A stretch of 64,000 nucleotides of DNA from Oasisia sp. SBJ-2009. Taxonomy: Eukaryota; Annelida; Polychaeta; Sabellida; Siboglinidae. The notes under the pieces were generated by a model that saw only the letters and a program-made list of their open reading frames with translations, was not told the DNA's origin and did no database searches. A program made the position numbers and the translations under genes. Each line of letters begins with the position of its first letter. The first letter of the stretch is position 1. Where the stretch lies: positions 46,122,610 to 46,186,609 of the forward strand of contig OZ024856.1 of NCBI GenBank assembly GCA_964017155.1, given 5' to 3'. Below, piece after piece: positions 11,050 to 22,789 of this stretch.

Positions 11050-11705
11050 CAACGATGACAGCCACTTCCGACATGAGATCGAGAGCTTTGTTGAGTGGTG
11101 TGACCAGAACTACCTGGAATTGAACGTTCGTAAGACAAACGAAACGCTGGTTTGATTTTAGAAAACCATAATTGTGCCTGATTTTGTTGTTATCAAAGGA
11201 GTTGAGGTCGAGCGAGTGGAGACATACGACTATCTAGGGGTCATCTTTGATAACGATTTAAGCTGTAAAGAAAATACCAACACCATTGTCAAGAAAGCAC
11301 ACACTCGATTAAACTGTTTAAAGAAATTAAGATCGTTTCATATCAGTCCTAAGATTTTATAAATGTTCTTTTCTTGTTCCATTTCAAGCGTGCTTACTTT
11401 TACCTGTGTCTCCTGGGGTGGAAATATCTCAAAGCAGGATATAGACAGACTGGATAAGATCATCATAGGCAAGAGACAATACAGGTTTGACACACACACA
11501 CACTACCAGAGACGATTGACAAACTGACAGACGTACTTCATGACGACACATTTCCACCGAAGACGGACTTTGACAATAAAATCATTCAATGCAGCAGACG
11601 TTTTAGAGTGCCAAGGATTAGAACAAGATATGCTGGTTCATTTATGTCTTCGGCAATAAAAGGGTTTAACACGAAGATAGATAGAAGTAGAAATGACATT
11701 TAATG
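11050..11705 (+). pseudogene. LINE polyprotein fragment, post-catalytic reverse transcriptase region
   Basis: Three consecutive pieces in shifted frames. The first reads FVEWCDQNYLELNVRKT. The second contains VETYDYLGVIFDNDLSCKEN, the hallmark Y-L-G-V block that follows the YADD motif in LINE reverse transcriptases. The third has VSWGGNISKQDIDRLDKI and then RTRYAGSFMSSAIKGFN near the C-terminus. Frame breaks (for example the TGA near 11153 and the stop at 11360) show that it is inactive. Confidence 0.75.
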
Positions 11706-12271
11706 AATGGATGAGGATTATTCTAATTATTTATATTTATACCGTTGTGTGATTTTAATGTTTCAATACTTTCATAATGTTTATGTATGTGTCTTAGTGT
11801 GATTTTATTTCGTTTGTGTGTGTGTGTGTGGTATTTACCCTTGCCTGTTTATAAAAGCACACGAACCGCAGTTTCCCTGCTGGGATTAATACTAATAATA
11901 ACACTTTTTTTCTATAGCACTAATTCCCGCATGGCGGATCGATGCGCTGTACAAGACATATAATAAATGTATTACTAAATATAAATGTAAATTATATAAA
12001 TTAATATAAATCAAATCAAATTTTGGTTTAATATTTACACTAGTAAACCTTTGTATGTAAATTATATAAATCATATAAATCAATTAAAAATAAATTAAAC
12101 ACTGTTTTTTATATAAATTATATAAATTAATATAAAATTAAAACATTTACTAAATCTTTATATGTAAATTATCTATAAATTAATCTAAACCATAAACACT
12201 GATTCTAAAGCAGTGTCCGTCATTTCATAACAATTTAAATTAATTAAAATGTATAATACAAATATATGTCT
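11706..12271. other. A+T-rich non-coding sequence with loose internal repetition
   Basis: Words such as ATATAAATTAATATAAAT and AAATTATATAAATCA recur. No gene is seen. It probably includes the 3' untranslated part of the reverse-strand LINE that follows. Confidence 0.6.
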
Positions 12272-12844
12272 TTAAACACTTTCTAAATACATATAATGTT
12301 CCAGATGCCCGAATGTGTACAGGTAAGTTATTCCATAGTCGTGGTGATGCTGCAATGCCAAATCGCCAATACACTTCTTCGTTATGCCTTGGGGCAATGT
12401 TGGCGCATAGTTCTGGCGTAGGCGTCCGTCACGCGTTCGTGGGTGAACAAGTTCAACAAGATAAGAAGGCGCCAAACCATTCATGCATTTAAAAGTCATT
12501 ACCAACATGTTGAAGGCGATTCGGCTCTCAACTGGCAACCAATGTAGCTCCTTCAACACTGGTGTGATGTGGTCGTGTTTACTGGTGCGTGTTATTAGCC
12601 TGGCTGCTTTGTTCTGGACACGCTGTAACCGAGCTGTCTGTGATAACGGTATGTTATGTAACAGTGAGTTGCAGTAGTCCAGGCGAGAGGTGATGAGAGC
12701 ATTAACTGCACTTTTCGCGGCTTCGGTTGTTAGGTAGTGCCGTATTGATGACAGTCTGTACAGTTGGTAGTTATATGCGGCACACACAGCAGTCACATGA
12801 TCTGTCATGTGACTGCTAGTACATATTTTACACAATATCTTCAC
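12272..12844 (-). pseudogene. CR1/L2-type LINE, C-terminal part of ORF2
   Basis: A continuous reverse-strand frame of 190 codons with the conserved post-reverse-transcriptase region: LITSRLDYCNSLLHNIPLS, then LQRVQNKAARLITRTSKHDH, then LKELHWLPVESRIAFNMLV and NGLAPSYLVELV. All are standard for CR1/L2 polyproteins. The 5' part (endonuclease and reverse transcriptase core) is missing, the usual 5' truncation. The 3' tail of a related copy is fused to another ORF at 47806-47985 (shared QGITKK and GD-A tail). Confidence 0.9.
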
Positions 12845-13014
12845 GCATTTATTATCAATATACCCTTTATTTTAATAATAATCTTTAGCTAACTTATTTA
12901 TTACTATTATTTTGTTTTACATATTTTATGTATTGTCATTTACTTTATATTAACAAATTGAATATTATTAAACTAACGTAACTTATTATGTTCTGTATAA
13001 ATTATTATTATTGT

Positions 13015-13032
13015 GTGTGTGTGTGTGTGTGT

Positions 13033-13072
<40 letters not shown>
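13015..13072. repeat. (GT)n microsatellite
   Basis: A simple dinucleotide run with a single A interruption. Confidence 0.97.
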
Positions 13073-13150
13073 ACGAGCCTTTATCAAAATGTTAATTGTA
13101 AATATTAATAAATGACACTTTAAGTACGTAACTTAATTTCGTGTTAGGAG

Positions 13151-13244
<94 letters not shown>

Positions 13245-13250
13245 ATGTAC

Positions 13251-13301
<51 letters not shown>

Positions 13302-13367
13302 TATGTATATATTCATTTCATGTACTCGTAGCGCTTCCGAATGGATTTTATATAGATTTATGGCACC

Positions 13368-13432
<65 letters not shown>
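13151..13432. repeat. (TA)n microsatellite in two blocks
   Basis: Two TA tracts, 13151-13312 and 13374-13432, separated by about 60 bases of unique DNA. Confidence 0.97.
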
Positions 13433-13435
<3 letters not shown>

Positions 13436-13590
13436 AGTAACATATACCTCCTACCTCTCACTACTGACAAATCACATTTGCGCTACACATACTTGTTAAT
13501 CAGATTATACAACACAGATGATACAAAGTATGCATACTTCTCGCATTTGTCATCCGTCGCGCTCTGACAACCGCCTAAACGACGATTACT

Positions 13591-13890
13591 TTGGCGAGGA
13601 ACAGTAGAACCCAGAGAACGCCTCCGTGGACGGCCGCGTTAAGAGAGAAGCTGGCAGATGCGGTATTCGTGGTCGCTGAAAACAATGAAATCAATGCGAC
13701 AGAGGACAAAGAAAGTTGGAAAGCGCTGATTGTGCAATTGTCTGACATGGCACTCCGACCACCTCGGGCTACTGGATTAGTGAGTTATTGCATGCAAAAA
13801 AAAGAAACCCTTACTTTCTTTGTTAGTCTCGGCCGGGTCGGTGGTGTCCCCACCGGAAGCAGGTGCTGCTCCTTCGGATGTGGTGGCTGA
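13591..13890 (+). other. Unrecognised 99-codon open frame
   Basis: The open frame includes LREKLADAVFVVAENNEINA and ESWKALIVQLSDMAL. The nucleotide stretch around GGAAAGCGCTGATTGTGCAA recurs at about 14540, so at least part is repetitive. I recognise no family. It may be a fragment of a retroelement or simply a repeat. Confidence 0.3.
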
Positions 13891-13937
13891 AAGGAATGAA
13901 ATCAATGCGATCTATTACACCCACATGCCAGACGATT

Positions 13938-14200
13938 ATTAGTCCGTGGAGATTGCTTATTTTGCAAAAATAATGTTTCGAAAATTAGCATGGTAAAGCG
14001 AGATATGGGTTACTATGTAGCCACACTGTATTTTTAATATTCCACTATTATACATATTTGGTAATTTATTTGCATATTTATGCAACAGCATAATTGTGCA
14101 ATCAAATAAATAACTGTAACAGCTTTATCTTTGTTAAGGATCTTCTAGCATAAATAATACAGGTATTATTACTGCTATTATTATTAAAGTGATTTGCTTT
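13938..14200 (+). repeat. Dispersed repeat R3, copy 2
   Basis: Shorter copy of 10605-10990 with the same order of landmarks. Confidence 0.75.
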
Positions 14201-14577
14201 TCTTTGTGATGTCAAGAATAACTATTATAAGAAAACAATGAGCTTTTTCTCTATTCTTTCAGAATAAACAATAAATAAATGATAATAAATGAATGTTTGC
14301 ATTGTCTGAAATATGCATTATAATGTTAGTAAGCAACGTGTAATTCAGCACGTTAATGGTTATGTGTATCGAAGATGATCGCAGCATATAATGCAATACT
14401 GGTATTGTCTGAACATGTGGCAGGCAGTAGGAGGCTATCACCAGACACGCTGTACTGCCGTACAAAAAGATTTCCGCAATGCCACCCCTGGTGTTCAGAT
14501 GCAGCGAACTAATCCGACGGGGTAAGACACACAAAGGTGGAAAGCGCTGATTGTGCAATCGTCTGCCATGGCACCGT

Positions 14578-15005
14578 GATGACGTCTGGTCACAGTGGAG
14601 TGGTGGGTGGGTGGGTGAGTGAGTGAGTGAGTGAGTGAGTGAGTGAGTGAGTGAGTGAATGAGTGAGTGAGTAAGTGAGTAAGTGGGTGATGACGTCTGG
14701 TCACGGGATGAGTGGTGGGTGAGTGAGTGAGTGAGTGAGTGAGTGAGTGAGTGAGTGAGTGAGTGATGACGTCTGGTGAACGGATTAGTGGTGGGCGAGT
14801 GAGTGAGTGAGTGAGTGAATGAGTGAGTGGAGGATGACGTCTGGCCACAGGAGGATGAGTGGAGAATGAGTGAGTGGGTGATGACGTCTGGTCACGATAT
14901 GAGTGAGTGAGTGAGTGTGTGTGTGAGTGAGTGAGTGAGTGAGTGAGTGAGTGAGTGAGTGAGTGAGTGAGTGAGTGAGTGAGTGAGTGAGTGAGTGCGT
15001 GAGTG
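14578..15005. repeat. Composite satellite: GATGACGTCTGG units separated by (GAGT)n
   Basis: Five units each begin GATGACGTCTGG (14578, 14688, 14764, 14833, 14879), mostly followed by TCAC, a GGTGGG-like spacer and a (GAGT)n run of variable length. The last run is about 100 bp. Each leader contains TGACGTC, a CRE-like palindrome. Confidence 0.92.
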
Positions 15006-15053
15006 AGGAACCGGTTTCTATCCATACAAATGCACATAGAAAAGCACATTTCT

Positions 15054-15061
<8 letters not shown>

Positions 15062-15127
<66 letters not shown>

Positions 15128-15203
15128 AGGCAAACATATTGTACAGGAAATACTCATTCTAAGATATATATATATATATTATATATATATATTATATATA
15201 TAT

Positions 15204-15258
<55 letters not shown>

Positions 15259-15293
15259 AGGCAAACATACTGTACAGGAAATACTCATTCTAA
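15062..15293. repeat. (TA)n tracts carrying a duplicated ~38-bp unique block
   Basis: The block CAAGGCAAACATATTGTACA plus about 18 more bases occurs at 15126-15163 and again at 15256-15293 (ATACTG in place of ATATTG). Each copy is preceded by a TA tract, giving a tandem duplication with a period of about 130 bp. Confidence 0.92.
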
Positions 15294-15473
15294 GTGAGTT
15301 CTCAATAGTAATATAACATCACAGGTAATAAGGTCAAAGTATTCAGATAATATGTTTCTTATAATATAGATTCGTTTCACAATGGTGATGCGCCTAGAAC
15401 TGGATAGTAAAGAAGAAGCGATGGAGTGACAACGAAAGTTTGAGGCCCCATCGTTTACAACAATTTCGGGTAA

Positions 15474-15571
15474 GTATGCATGCATGCATACATACATACC
15501 TACATACATACATACATACATACATGCATGCATGGATGCATGCATGCATGCATGCATGCATGCATGCATCC

Positions 15572-15663
<92 letters not shown>
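15474..15663. repeat. (CATA)n/(CATG)n followed by (GT)n
   Basis: The tetranucleotide array switches from CATA to CATG and then into about 90 bases of GT. Confidence 0.97.
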
Positions 15664-15664
<1 letters not shown>

Positions 15665-15963
15665 GTTTGGATGGTTTGGTCATAAAGTAAAAAAAACAGT
15701 ATGTACAGTACATTCCGACTAAGTCGACACCGCTACTTCATGCTGTTTCTAAAATGACGCAATCCATAGACTTTCGATGGCTATGTGTTTTATTTTTATT
15801 CTGGTAAACCGTTGACATTAAAAATATGATTGTTGTTGGAAGTTGTTACTTTTTATTAACTCTATATTAGGCCTAGATCATCAAAGCGTTGACTTTTGTT
15901 TCCCTTTTTAATTTCCTATTCTATTTATAGATGGGTTTCCTTAAGTGCAATTTATGTAAGTGA

Positions 15964-16134
15964 TATGGTTCCTTGGTGAGGCCACAAAGCCTCTATCGAT
16001 GTGCCTGCTGTTCAGGTGCAGTATATAAAAGTGGCACTACCAATAATGAATGCAAACCAAACGGAGTACCGACATGCTGCAAGACACCGGAAGCTTCGCA
16101 GTGGTACAAAGAATGTATTGCAATTTATCAGGGC
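15964..16134 (+). CDS. Possible exon encoding a small cysteine-rich peptide
   Basis: Between stops at 15961 and 16132, one frame reads RCACCSGAVYKSGTTNNECK, then NGVPTCCKTPEASQWYKECI. It has seven cysteines in 44 residues, with two CC pairs and a terminal C-x10-C holding the aromatic pair WY. The spacing recalls small secreted disulfide-rich domains, and the last block loosely resembles type 1 carbohydrate-binding modules. No start codon or signal peptide lies in the same frame, so if real it is an internal or terminal exon. A possible acceptor AG precedes at 15979-15980. Longer overlapping frames on either strand have no such pattern. Low confidence. Confidence 0.3.
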
Positions 16135-16199
16135 TAGTGGATTTAAAATTACATCTTTAATCGACTGCAAATCACCACTGATGCATTTTTGTGTGTAGT

Positions 16200-17250
16200 C
16201 ATCTAGCATTATTAAAACGTGTTGAAACAAATAATCACAAATATTACTGCAATTATTTCCACCACCAGTCACCGCAATGATAAATGTATTTATATAATTA
16301 GTCAATATTGTGTAGTCTACGATGCTCTAGTTCGCTGGGATGCCATTCATCACTAACGTCCGGATCGAGCATCCGCCTAGGTTGCGTGTCCTAAGTATCT
16401 GTAGAGTAAACATCGGTGTCATCTTGGTAATGTGTTGCTGTTGTCTTTTAATATATTCTTGAACATAATATGTTTCAATTTGTAGTAAGAATTCCGTATT
16501 AGCGCTACACATAAAAAACCCGAAAGAATACCGCTTTGTCCCAGGATTTCGCGATGCGTAAACTATATTATTATTACTTGGTACATGCGAGTCTTGTATA
16601 TCTTTTTTATTTTAGTGTATGTAATTATAATTTGTCATGACACTACGCCTATGCCTCTATCTGTATTAACATTGTGAGAAAATAAATAAATATTATTGTT
16701 GGGCATTCAGATAATTACCCTGCTAGTTAAAGACTTCAGTCCGGTCGGAACAAATAGCTACAGCGACCAACCGACACTGGCTCTACGGCTTTGCCATGTC
16801 TAGGTTTACGCTAGGCTTCATCACGCGTTAGCAATGTTAGCTAGAGTTCGTAAAACATCACAACTAGTGGAATATTGAGATGCCCATTGATCCCAACGCC
16901 ATTTGAGCTACGTAGCTCCTCGATACCGACTAGTTATCGATGAACCACGTAGTCCCCTGACCCTACTTTGCATTATTAATTATATACACTATTATCACAT
17001 TTGCTGTGATTTTTATATTTGTATTGTTCTAAGTTGTTTGATATGCATGTGTGTATTTTGTTACAAATACTGGTCGGATTACTACTAATAATTACTATTT
17101 ATAAAGCGCAATCCAATATGTTAAAACGCAATAAAATATAAATCATGCTATTCAATGTGTATTATGAACAAATACAAATAACGTTCAGATAAAAGTGTAG
17201 AACACGTTGAATTAGTCATATTAAAACTGTTAATTAAACACTATAAACAA
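16200..17250. other. Unassigned A+T-rich sequence
   Basis: No exon could be supported, although downstream exons of the reverse-strand Ig gene might be expected here. Confidence 0.4.
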
Positions 17251-17369
17251 ACCAAATTATATAAATTTAAATCTAAAACTAATTATTACTCTATTTGCAT
17301 ACTTACAACATACTACACATGCACATAAATAACATCGATATGTCAAAGCAATACACATGTAGAGTTTTT

Positions 17370-17981
17370 TCAAATGTCCTCTAATGTGATGGAATATTTT
17401 AAATGCCAGTGGTAATGTGCTTTGAATATGTTTAGTGCCTTTATGGACGCCGACAAATTTCCGTAGCACTTGGTAGTAATGTGCAGTGGATTCCACACCC
17501 GAGGTTCAACCACACGAAATGACGGGTCACCGAAACTGGCTAGATTCGTTCGTGTAACGCAAAGCAAATTATATTCAGACGAACGTGTACATATAGGGCG
17601 CTGTTTCTTTAATAGGTTTACCAGATACAGGGGTGCCGTCCCGTTTAGACATTTGGTACACATGAACAATAGTTTTGTACTCGATTTGGCATTTGTCTGG
17701 CAGCTATAGTGTAAGTCTGTCAGAAATGCCAGGTTACGACGAGGGGCGAACGTGATGGCTCTGGCTGCCATGTTTGGAATTCGCTGGAGTTTGTGAATCT
17801 GGTCACATGGTAGTCCAGTCAGTAGCGCGTTTCCGTAGTCAAATCTAAAAGAATGCCCGTTACTAAGCCCGGAATTTACACAGCAGTAATTTGTAACAGG
17901 AAGTCTACTGTCTAGAATGAAGGAAAGGGAAACATCAAAGAGGTATGTGGGTAACCCTGTTCGCCTTGGCATATTTGCCAC
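17370..17981 (-). pseudogene. CR1/L2-type LINE, C-terminal ORF2 fragment
   Basis: The reverse-strand frame reads FDYGNALLTGLPCDQIHKLQ, then NMAARAITFAPRRN, CTKCLNGTAPLYLVNLL and a tail containing FRVVEPRVWNPL. This is the same domain organisation as the copy at 12272-12844 but a different subfamily. It is 5'-truncated. It lies only about 260 bases beyond the last visible Ig exon on the same strand, so it sits inside or just downstream of that host gene. Confidence 0.85.
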
Positions 17982-18244
17982 TCAATTGTCTTTTGAAACT
18001 GGACGTTTTGTTTACCATTTGAACGTGTTGTGGCGGAATCTTTCAAATTGCGAACTTTTTCTGAGTTTAATAACTGAACTAAACACAATTTGGCAGGCAG
18101 TGAACCTTCAGCGAGTATATAATAGTCAGAAAAACGTAAAAAATTAAACAAAGGAGCAGACACACTCGTTTTTAAATAAGTAATAAGATACATGCTTATA
18201 TAATAAATAAGGTACATTATACTTCCTACATAACCAATACTTAC

Positions 18245-18589
18245 AATAGACAGTAAGTTGAGGCGACGAGTACACAATAAGTACATTGTCGGTTGTAGGT
18301 ATGTTGGTTGCTGCTTTGGATTCGCTTCTAAGGCGTCGCTGTGCTTCGTCGAAGTAAGTACGGCAAGTGAACACCTCCTTATTGTCTGCTGGGGTCAACT
18401 TAGTGATGTATGTATACTTCACCGCGTTATCTTTAGATTCATTCTTAGCTTGTACAACTCCACCTTTATTTTTCCATTCCATTACGGGAGCCCATCTTCC
18501 TTGGTACTTCACTTCACAACTGTACGCGACGTAATCCCCTTCAGTTGCGCTGTTGTTTGTAACGTTGGTGGTACATGTTGGGTCGGATT
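18245..18589 (-). CDS. Ig-domain protein, exon 3 (second Ig-like domain)
   Basis: A 345-bp reverse-strand exon bounded by an ATTTTCAG acceptor and a GTAAGT donor, phase 1 at both ends as is normal for Ig modules. It encodes one Ig-like domain: SDPTCTTNVT near the start, the first domain cysteine in YVAYSCEV, the GRWAPVMEWKNKGG tryptophan strand, an ITKLTPADNKEVFTC strand with the second cysteine, and a C-terminal VLIVYSSPQLTVY. Two NxT sites (NVT) and an NES sequon fit a secreted or cell-surface chain. It joins in frame to the V-like exon at 20466-20777. No later exon (transmembrane or effector domain) was found, so the protein class (receptor or a secreted lectin-like Ig protein) is open. 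Confidence 0.85.
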
Positions 18590-18689
18590 CTGAAAATGCA
18601 TGTAGAATGGAAATAGGAACCAGAACAAGAATTATTCGCTTAATAGTGATTCACCCATCCTTACATACTAAGACAATCTAGGACAATTT

Positions 18690-19035
18690 ACATTATGCCA
18701 GAAATTGGCTGCTGGCTTTCTTAAGCAAAGGGGGCACATGTTTATTTTGGGAACTACGATGACTCTGCGCAGCATTCTGTCGCTCAGAACTCGTGACTTG
18801 ATAACCAACGCAAACTGGCCACCGTCTGTTTTCAAGCTGAACCTATCTTTCAAATCGGCCACGATTTCATCTCCAAAAGTAATTGTTAGTTCTCTGTTGA
18901 TCGAATCTAAGGCGACCACACCCCACTGCTTGATAGTCACCAGCACAGGGAAGCGTGACCCTATTTCGAATCTTCGTAGCCACATTTTGGGGAACCTGTG
19001 TCAATTCAGTACCGGTAGCAAGAGTGAGCTTTTTG
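18690..19035 (-). pseudogene. Decayed duplicate of the V-like Ig exon
   Basis: This intronic segment is a paralogue of exon 2 (20466-20777). It shares TQVPQNVATK-like, VTLPCAGD, VVALDSIN, DLKDRFSLKTDGGQF and VIKS blocks. It is broken. A 2-base loss after the first cysteine (GACTATCAAGCAG against GACTCTAACAAGCAA) shifts the frame. The segment that should hold the second cysteine (SDGTTYRC in exon 2) is rearranged to SDRMLRRV. No acceptor AG precedes the position equivalent to the start of exon 2. It is therefore a non-functional tandem exon copy. Confidence 0.85.
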
Positions 19036-19609
19036 TAATCAGTGTAATGGCAGTGGTATTTTAGCTTCATTTTTGTCTTTTCCAGTAGTTCTGTATAGTA
19101 GCGTATCCATTTCATTTGGCTTATGGCACAAAAGTGATTGATGAAAAGTGTTATTGTTTGGTAAACCCAATTAAATACATTCGTATGGTCATATATACGG
19201 CCAACGCCAACCTGAACGGGGGTGGCTTTGTTAAATCATTACCTCATAACTATTGGCCAAAATCACCCCATATAAGGATGACTTTGGCCACTAAGAAAAT
19301 CGGCTTTGTATCACTCAATGTAAAACCTTTCCAAAGTTTTCAATAGTTTTGTGTAAACGTGTCGCTTTCCCCTTAAATTGACACCATCAACAGCGTTTAA
19401 ATAATAATTTTCAAGAAGTTATATCACTAAGTTAGTTGAAATTGGACCAAAGGCAACCCATCTTACGGTACCACAAACAGGTGACATGTTTCCGACTACT
19501 GGAGGCTTCCGATCATTACACATGTGGTCAATATGATTACTGTATTTGAACAATATAACTGAATGCAACAGTCACTCTGGATGAATTTAGCCAGACCATT
19601 GATGCCACC

Positions 19610-19612
<3 letters not shown>

Positions 19613-19700
<88 letters not shown>

Positions 19701-19715
19701 CATACATACATACAT
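19613..19715. repeat. (TA)n-(CATA)n microsatellite
   Basis: About 80 bases of TA followed by five CATA units. Confidence 0.97.
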
Positions 19716-20465
19716 ACTGTGTTATCACCAGGTAGTCTAATCAGTAATGACTCTCACATTAAACAATAATACCATAAATTAAGGTTGTAATCTATCACAA
19801 ATTTGTCAACACAATGTTTGTTACATGCAACTACATGTCTGTTCCAGAGTACAAATACTTGAAATGTGTTATGTTCATTTCATGCTTTCCTCACTATTAA
19901 CCAATAATATTTTGTTGTTTTATTCACCAACTGTTGGATGCAACTCAATCCTGATGCTGCCACCTCTTAACGTATGCAAAGGATGGCCACTGATATGGCC
20001 ATCTGCCTAGAGGCGGAAAGATTGATAATACAATAAGTGTGTGTTTAATTGATGAAAACTGCACACGTTTTCATATAAATGGCTACATATATATAAGTAA
20101 AGCAGCTAGTAAAATGTATTTTTGTAATATGCCGTACTGCTCTATAAATAACAAGTGGGCGCAGGAGGCTTAATTTTACAGAGAATATTCTCGACCTTAT
20201 ACACCCATAATTTGAACCAAGCTTTTCAAAGCATGGCACTGCCATATAAATAAATGGAATCTGAATGAAACACAAGAATGCCATTGTAAACAAAATATTT
20301 GTTAGCAAACATTTAGGTTACAATGAAGATAATTTACGTTATACAATCTTTTATATACTGTATTAAGCATGATTTTATGAGAAAACAAAAAATCAGAATA
20401 TTTACCTCTTAAGAAAGTTAGAGACTGGTCTGTAAAAAATATGAAAATACAGGTGTATGTCTTAC

Positions 20466-20777
20466 CAAATACAATGACTTCTGCAACGCCATGTTGTTCC
20501 TGTGCATTAATAACTTCTTTGCATCTATACGTAGTGCCATCGCTTAGAACTGGTGATTTGATAACCAACGAAAACTGGCCACCGTCTGTGTTCAAGCTGA
20601 ACCTATCTTTCAAATCGTCCACGATTTCCTTTCCATAAGTAATTGTTAGGATACTATTGATCGAATCTAAGGCGACCACATCCCATTGCTTGTTAGAGTC
20701 ACCAGCACAGGGAAGCGTGACCTTATTTCGAACCTTCGTAGCCACATTTTGGGGAACCTGCGACAATTCACCTCTCA
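20466..20777 (-). CDS. Ig-domain protein, exon 2 (V-like Ig domain)
   Basis: A 312-bp reverse-strand exon with a TTATTGCAG acceptor and a GTAAGA donor, phase 1 at both borders. It encodes a V-set-like Ig domain. Features are ELSQVPQNVATKVRNKVTLP with the first cysteine in PCAGD, the tryptophan in NKQWDVVALD, a DRFSLNTDGGQFSLVI strand pair, and SDGTTYRC carrying the second cysteine in a D-x-x-x-Y-x-C context. The phase fits the signal-peptide exon at 25492-25540 and the exon at 18245-18589. The frame is open throughout with intact splice sites, in contrast to the decayed copy at 18690-19035. Confidence 0.88.
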
Positions 20778-20859
20778 CTGCAATAAAACAGTACTTATGA
20801 TTACAATGCAGATATACAATATTGACTGTTTTTTGCATCAAATGTAATGCCAATTTATG

Positions 20860-21189
20860 TCATCATTTAATTTATTAGACAGCAGGACTAGTACATGACA
20901 ACAGCCTACTAGTCCGACAACAGGTTTACAAGTTCGGCAAATATATAAACAAACCCAATTTACGTGATTACAATTTTATTTAAAACTACTAAACAGTGTG
21001 TTTTCCAACCCCAGTTAAATAATCGTGCAATGTTCATAATCATTACCAAAGTTGTAGTAGTTGTAGTGGGAGTAATATTTTCCCTATTCTAATTACACAA
21101 TTTTCAACATATAAACAAGTAACCATGAGTGTGGGTGGAAAGGGGTGAAAAGTGCAATATTTATGTGGTTTACCTCCAAAGAGTATATA
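20860..21189. other. Intronic non-coding sequence
   Basis: Part of the long intron between the signal-peptide exon and exon 2. Nothing recognisable apart from the ACGC array that follows. Confidence 0.5.
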
Positions 21190-21194
21190 TGACA

Positions 21195-21242
<48 letters not shown>

Positions 21243-21243
21243 C
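21190..21243. repeat. (ACGC)n microsatellite, about 13 units
   Basis: Uninterrupted tetranucleotide array inside the Ig-gene intron. Confidence 0.97.
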
Positions 21244-21417
21244 AAAGCATACCTTGCAAGGGTAGACGATGAAAGTGTGTGTAATAATTATTTGTGTAAT
21301 AAGCTCGAGTGACCATACACGAAACAACTGGAACCCGGGTGAACCCTAGTCATAACAGGAGAAAAAAACAAGCATTACGGTTGGTACATTTATTCTAGTA
21401 AAACACAATAGGGCTTG

Positions 21418-21983
21418 TAAGTGGTTCACGATACATGGCGAGACTCCGCGCGACTGGAGCTGATTGGGGACAGGTCATATATATCTTGTGTTATACCCAC
21501 AGAGTTAGACAATTAATCTTTCCCCTATAGACTGGTTTCTACTGGTGTGTTCTATTTACAGCTATGGCTATACCTTTCTTATCTTAAATGTCCGAATTAA
21601 TATTGAGTTTACTACACTATCATAGACATATAGCGATTTACGTAGTGCTGATAATAGACACAGTTTTAGGCCGTATGTGCCTTTTACGGGCTTTGCATTT
21701 TACATTGCTCTACGTTGTGGTTTCGATAAGCACTTATATCTGACAAGTTGTCTAAATGCACATAATCATAATACGTTTGCCCCAAACAGGTTGTACTGCG
21801 CGAAAAATGACTCTCTTCATTATTAGTCAAGATCGCCAAACACAAGTACAAGCCGGCGATGCCATGGCAACAACCAAAATAATCGATTAAAATTCATGAT
21901 TTCCGTGAGCATTGTCACCAGCAAAGTGTTCCACTGCTTCTGCTCGTAATAATCCTTCGGACAGTATAACTGAAATAGTTATA
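21418..21983 (+). repeat. Dispersed repeat R1, copy 2
   Basis: Second near-complete copy of the repeat at 8286-8860, with the same landmarks in the same order. It has a deletion around the GACTGGAGCTGATT segment and a short insertion after it. Confidence 0.85.
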
Positions 21984-22064
21984 CTGGAACATTTTATCTT
22001 ATAGTTACTTTTAACTAATTTTACCGAAACATATTATAGCGGCTGTTCGAATGAGCTCAATAAT

Positions 22065-22300
22065 ATAGGTGAGGAGTGTTGGTCGCGCGTAGAGTCTACA
22101 GCGCCGGCCTATCAATCGAGGGGACGGTGGTTCGATCACATCTGCCGCCATTTCGAAACTTAACTTAGGCAATTTCGTTCAACTCACATTTCCTGTGTCT
22201 TCCGGAAGTGAGACACTAACAGCAGATGGTCCCTTCTATCTGGTGTCAATGCCATGGGAAGTAAAAAAAAATGTGTAACTTGTAGTGGACACACAAATTC
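22065..22300 (+). mobile_element. Candidate tRNA-derived SINE
   Basis: GGTTCGATCAC at 22131 matches the RNA polymerase III box B core (GGTTCGANTCC). A degenerate box A-like stretch, GGTCGCGCGTAGAGTC, lies about 50 bases upstream. A conserved-looking tail and an A-rich stretch (AAAAAAAAATG) follow. There is no cloverleaf proof and no second copy in the window. Confidence 0.4.
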
Positions 22301-22789
22301 TAGAGACCGACAATTGTAAAATCTTCGTTTATAAGTTATAATAGTCTAGCCACAAACACGTAGTTAACATAGCTATCGCCTACAAGGTACATCAACATTT
22401 TCAAAATTGTCAATATAATCATTAACTTCTCTGTGATAGTGTATGCTATGTAGTTTACAACACCTTTTTATTTTTTCAATACCTTTATTATTAACAGGTA
22501 TTCGACTTTGAAGAGTCAGAAAAACAAGCCATTCATATCCTTTTTCGGACACCTGAAATGTGTGCTGCCACCAAGTGGTGTAAATGAAACCAAAGGTTAC
22601 GTAATATGTTCTAAAAAAGGTAATGTAAGATCAATTCTTCGATATCGATCAATATATTGCTGGTTCGATACCAGAATTCTTAGATATCAATCGTTACCAG
22701 ATTTGTATTCGAAACTCGAAATTTACGTTGTAAATATAATTCAGTACAGTAGAGATCTCAGAAGAAACACACTATCCTACCTTTAATTT

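Noticed and set aside
14495..15157. 220-codon reverse-strand frame of THSL repeats
   Set aside because: Translation of the (GAGT)n composite satellite.
16012..16305. 97-codon reverse-strand frame as a gene
   Set aside because: It lies opposite the cysteine-rich frame, has no recognisable domain or signal peptide, and its composition is unremarkable.
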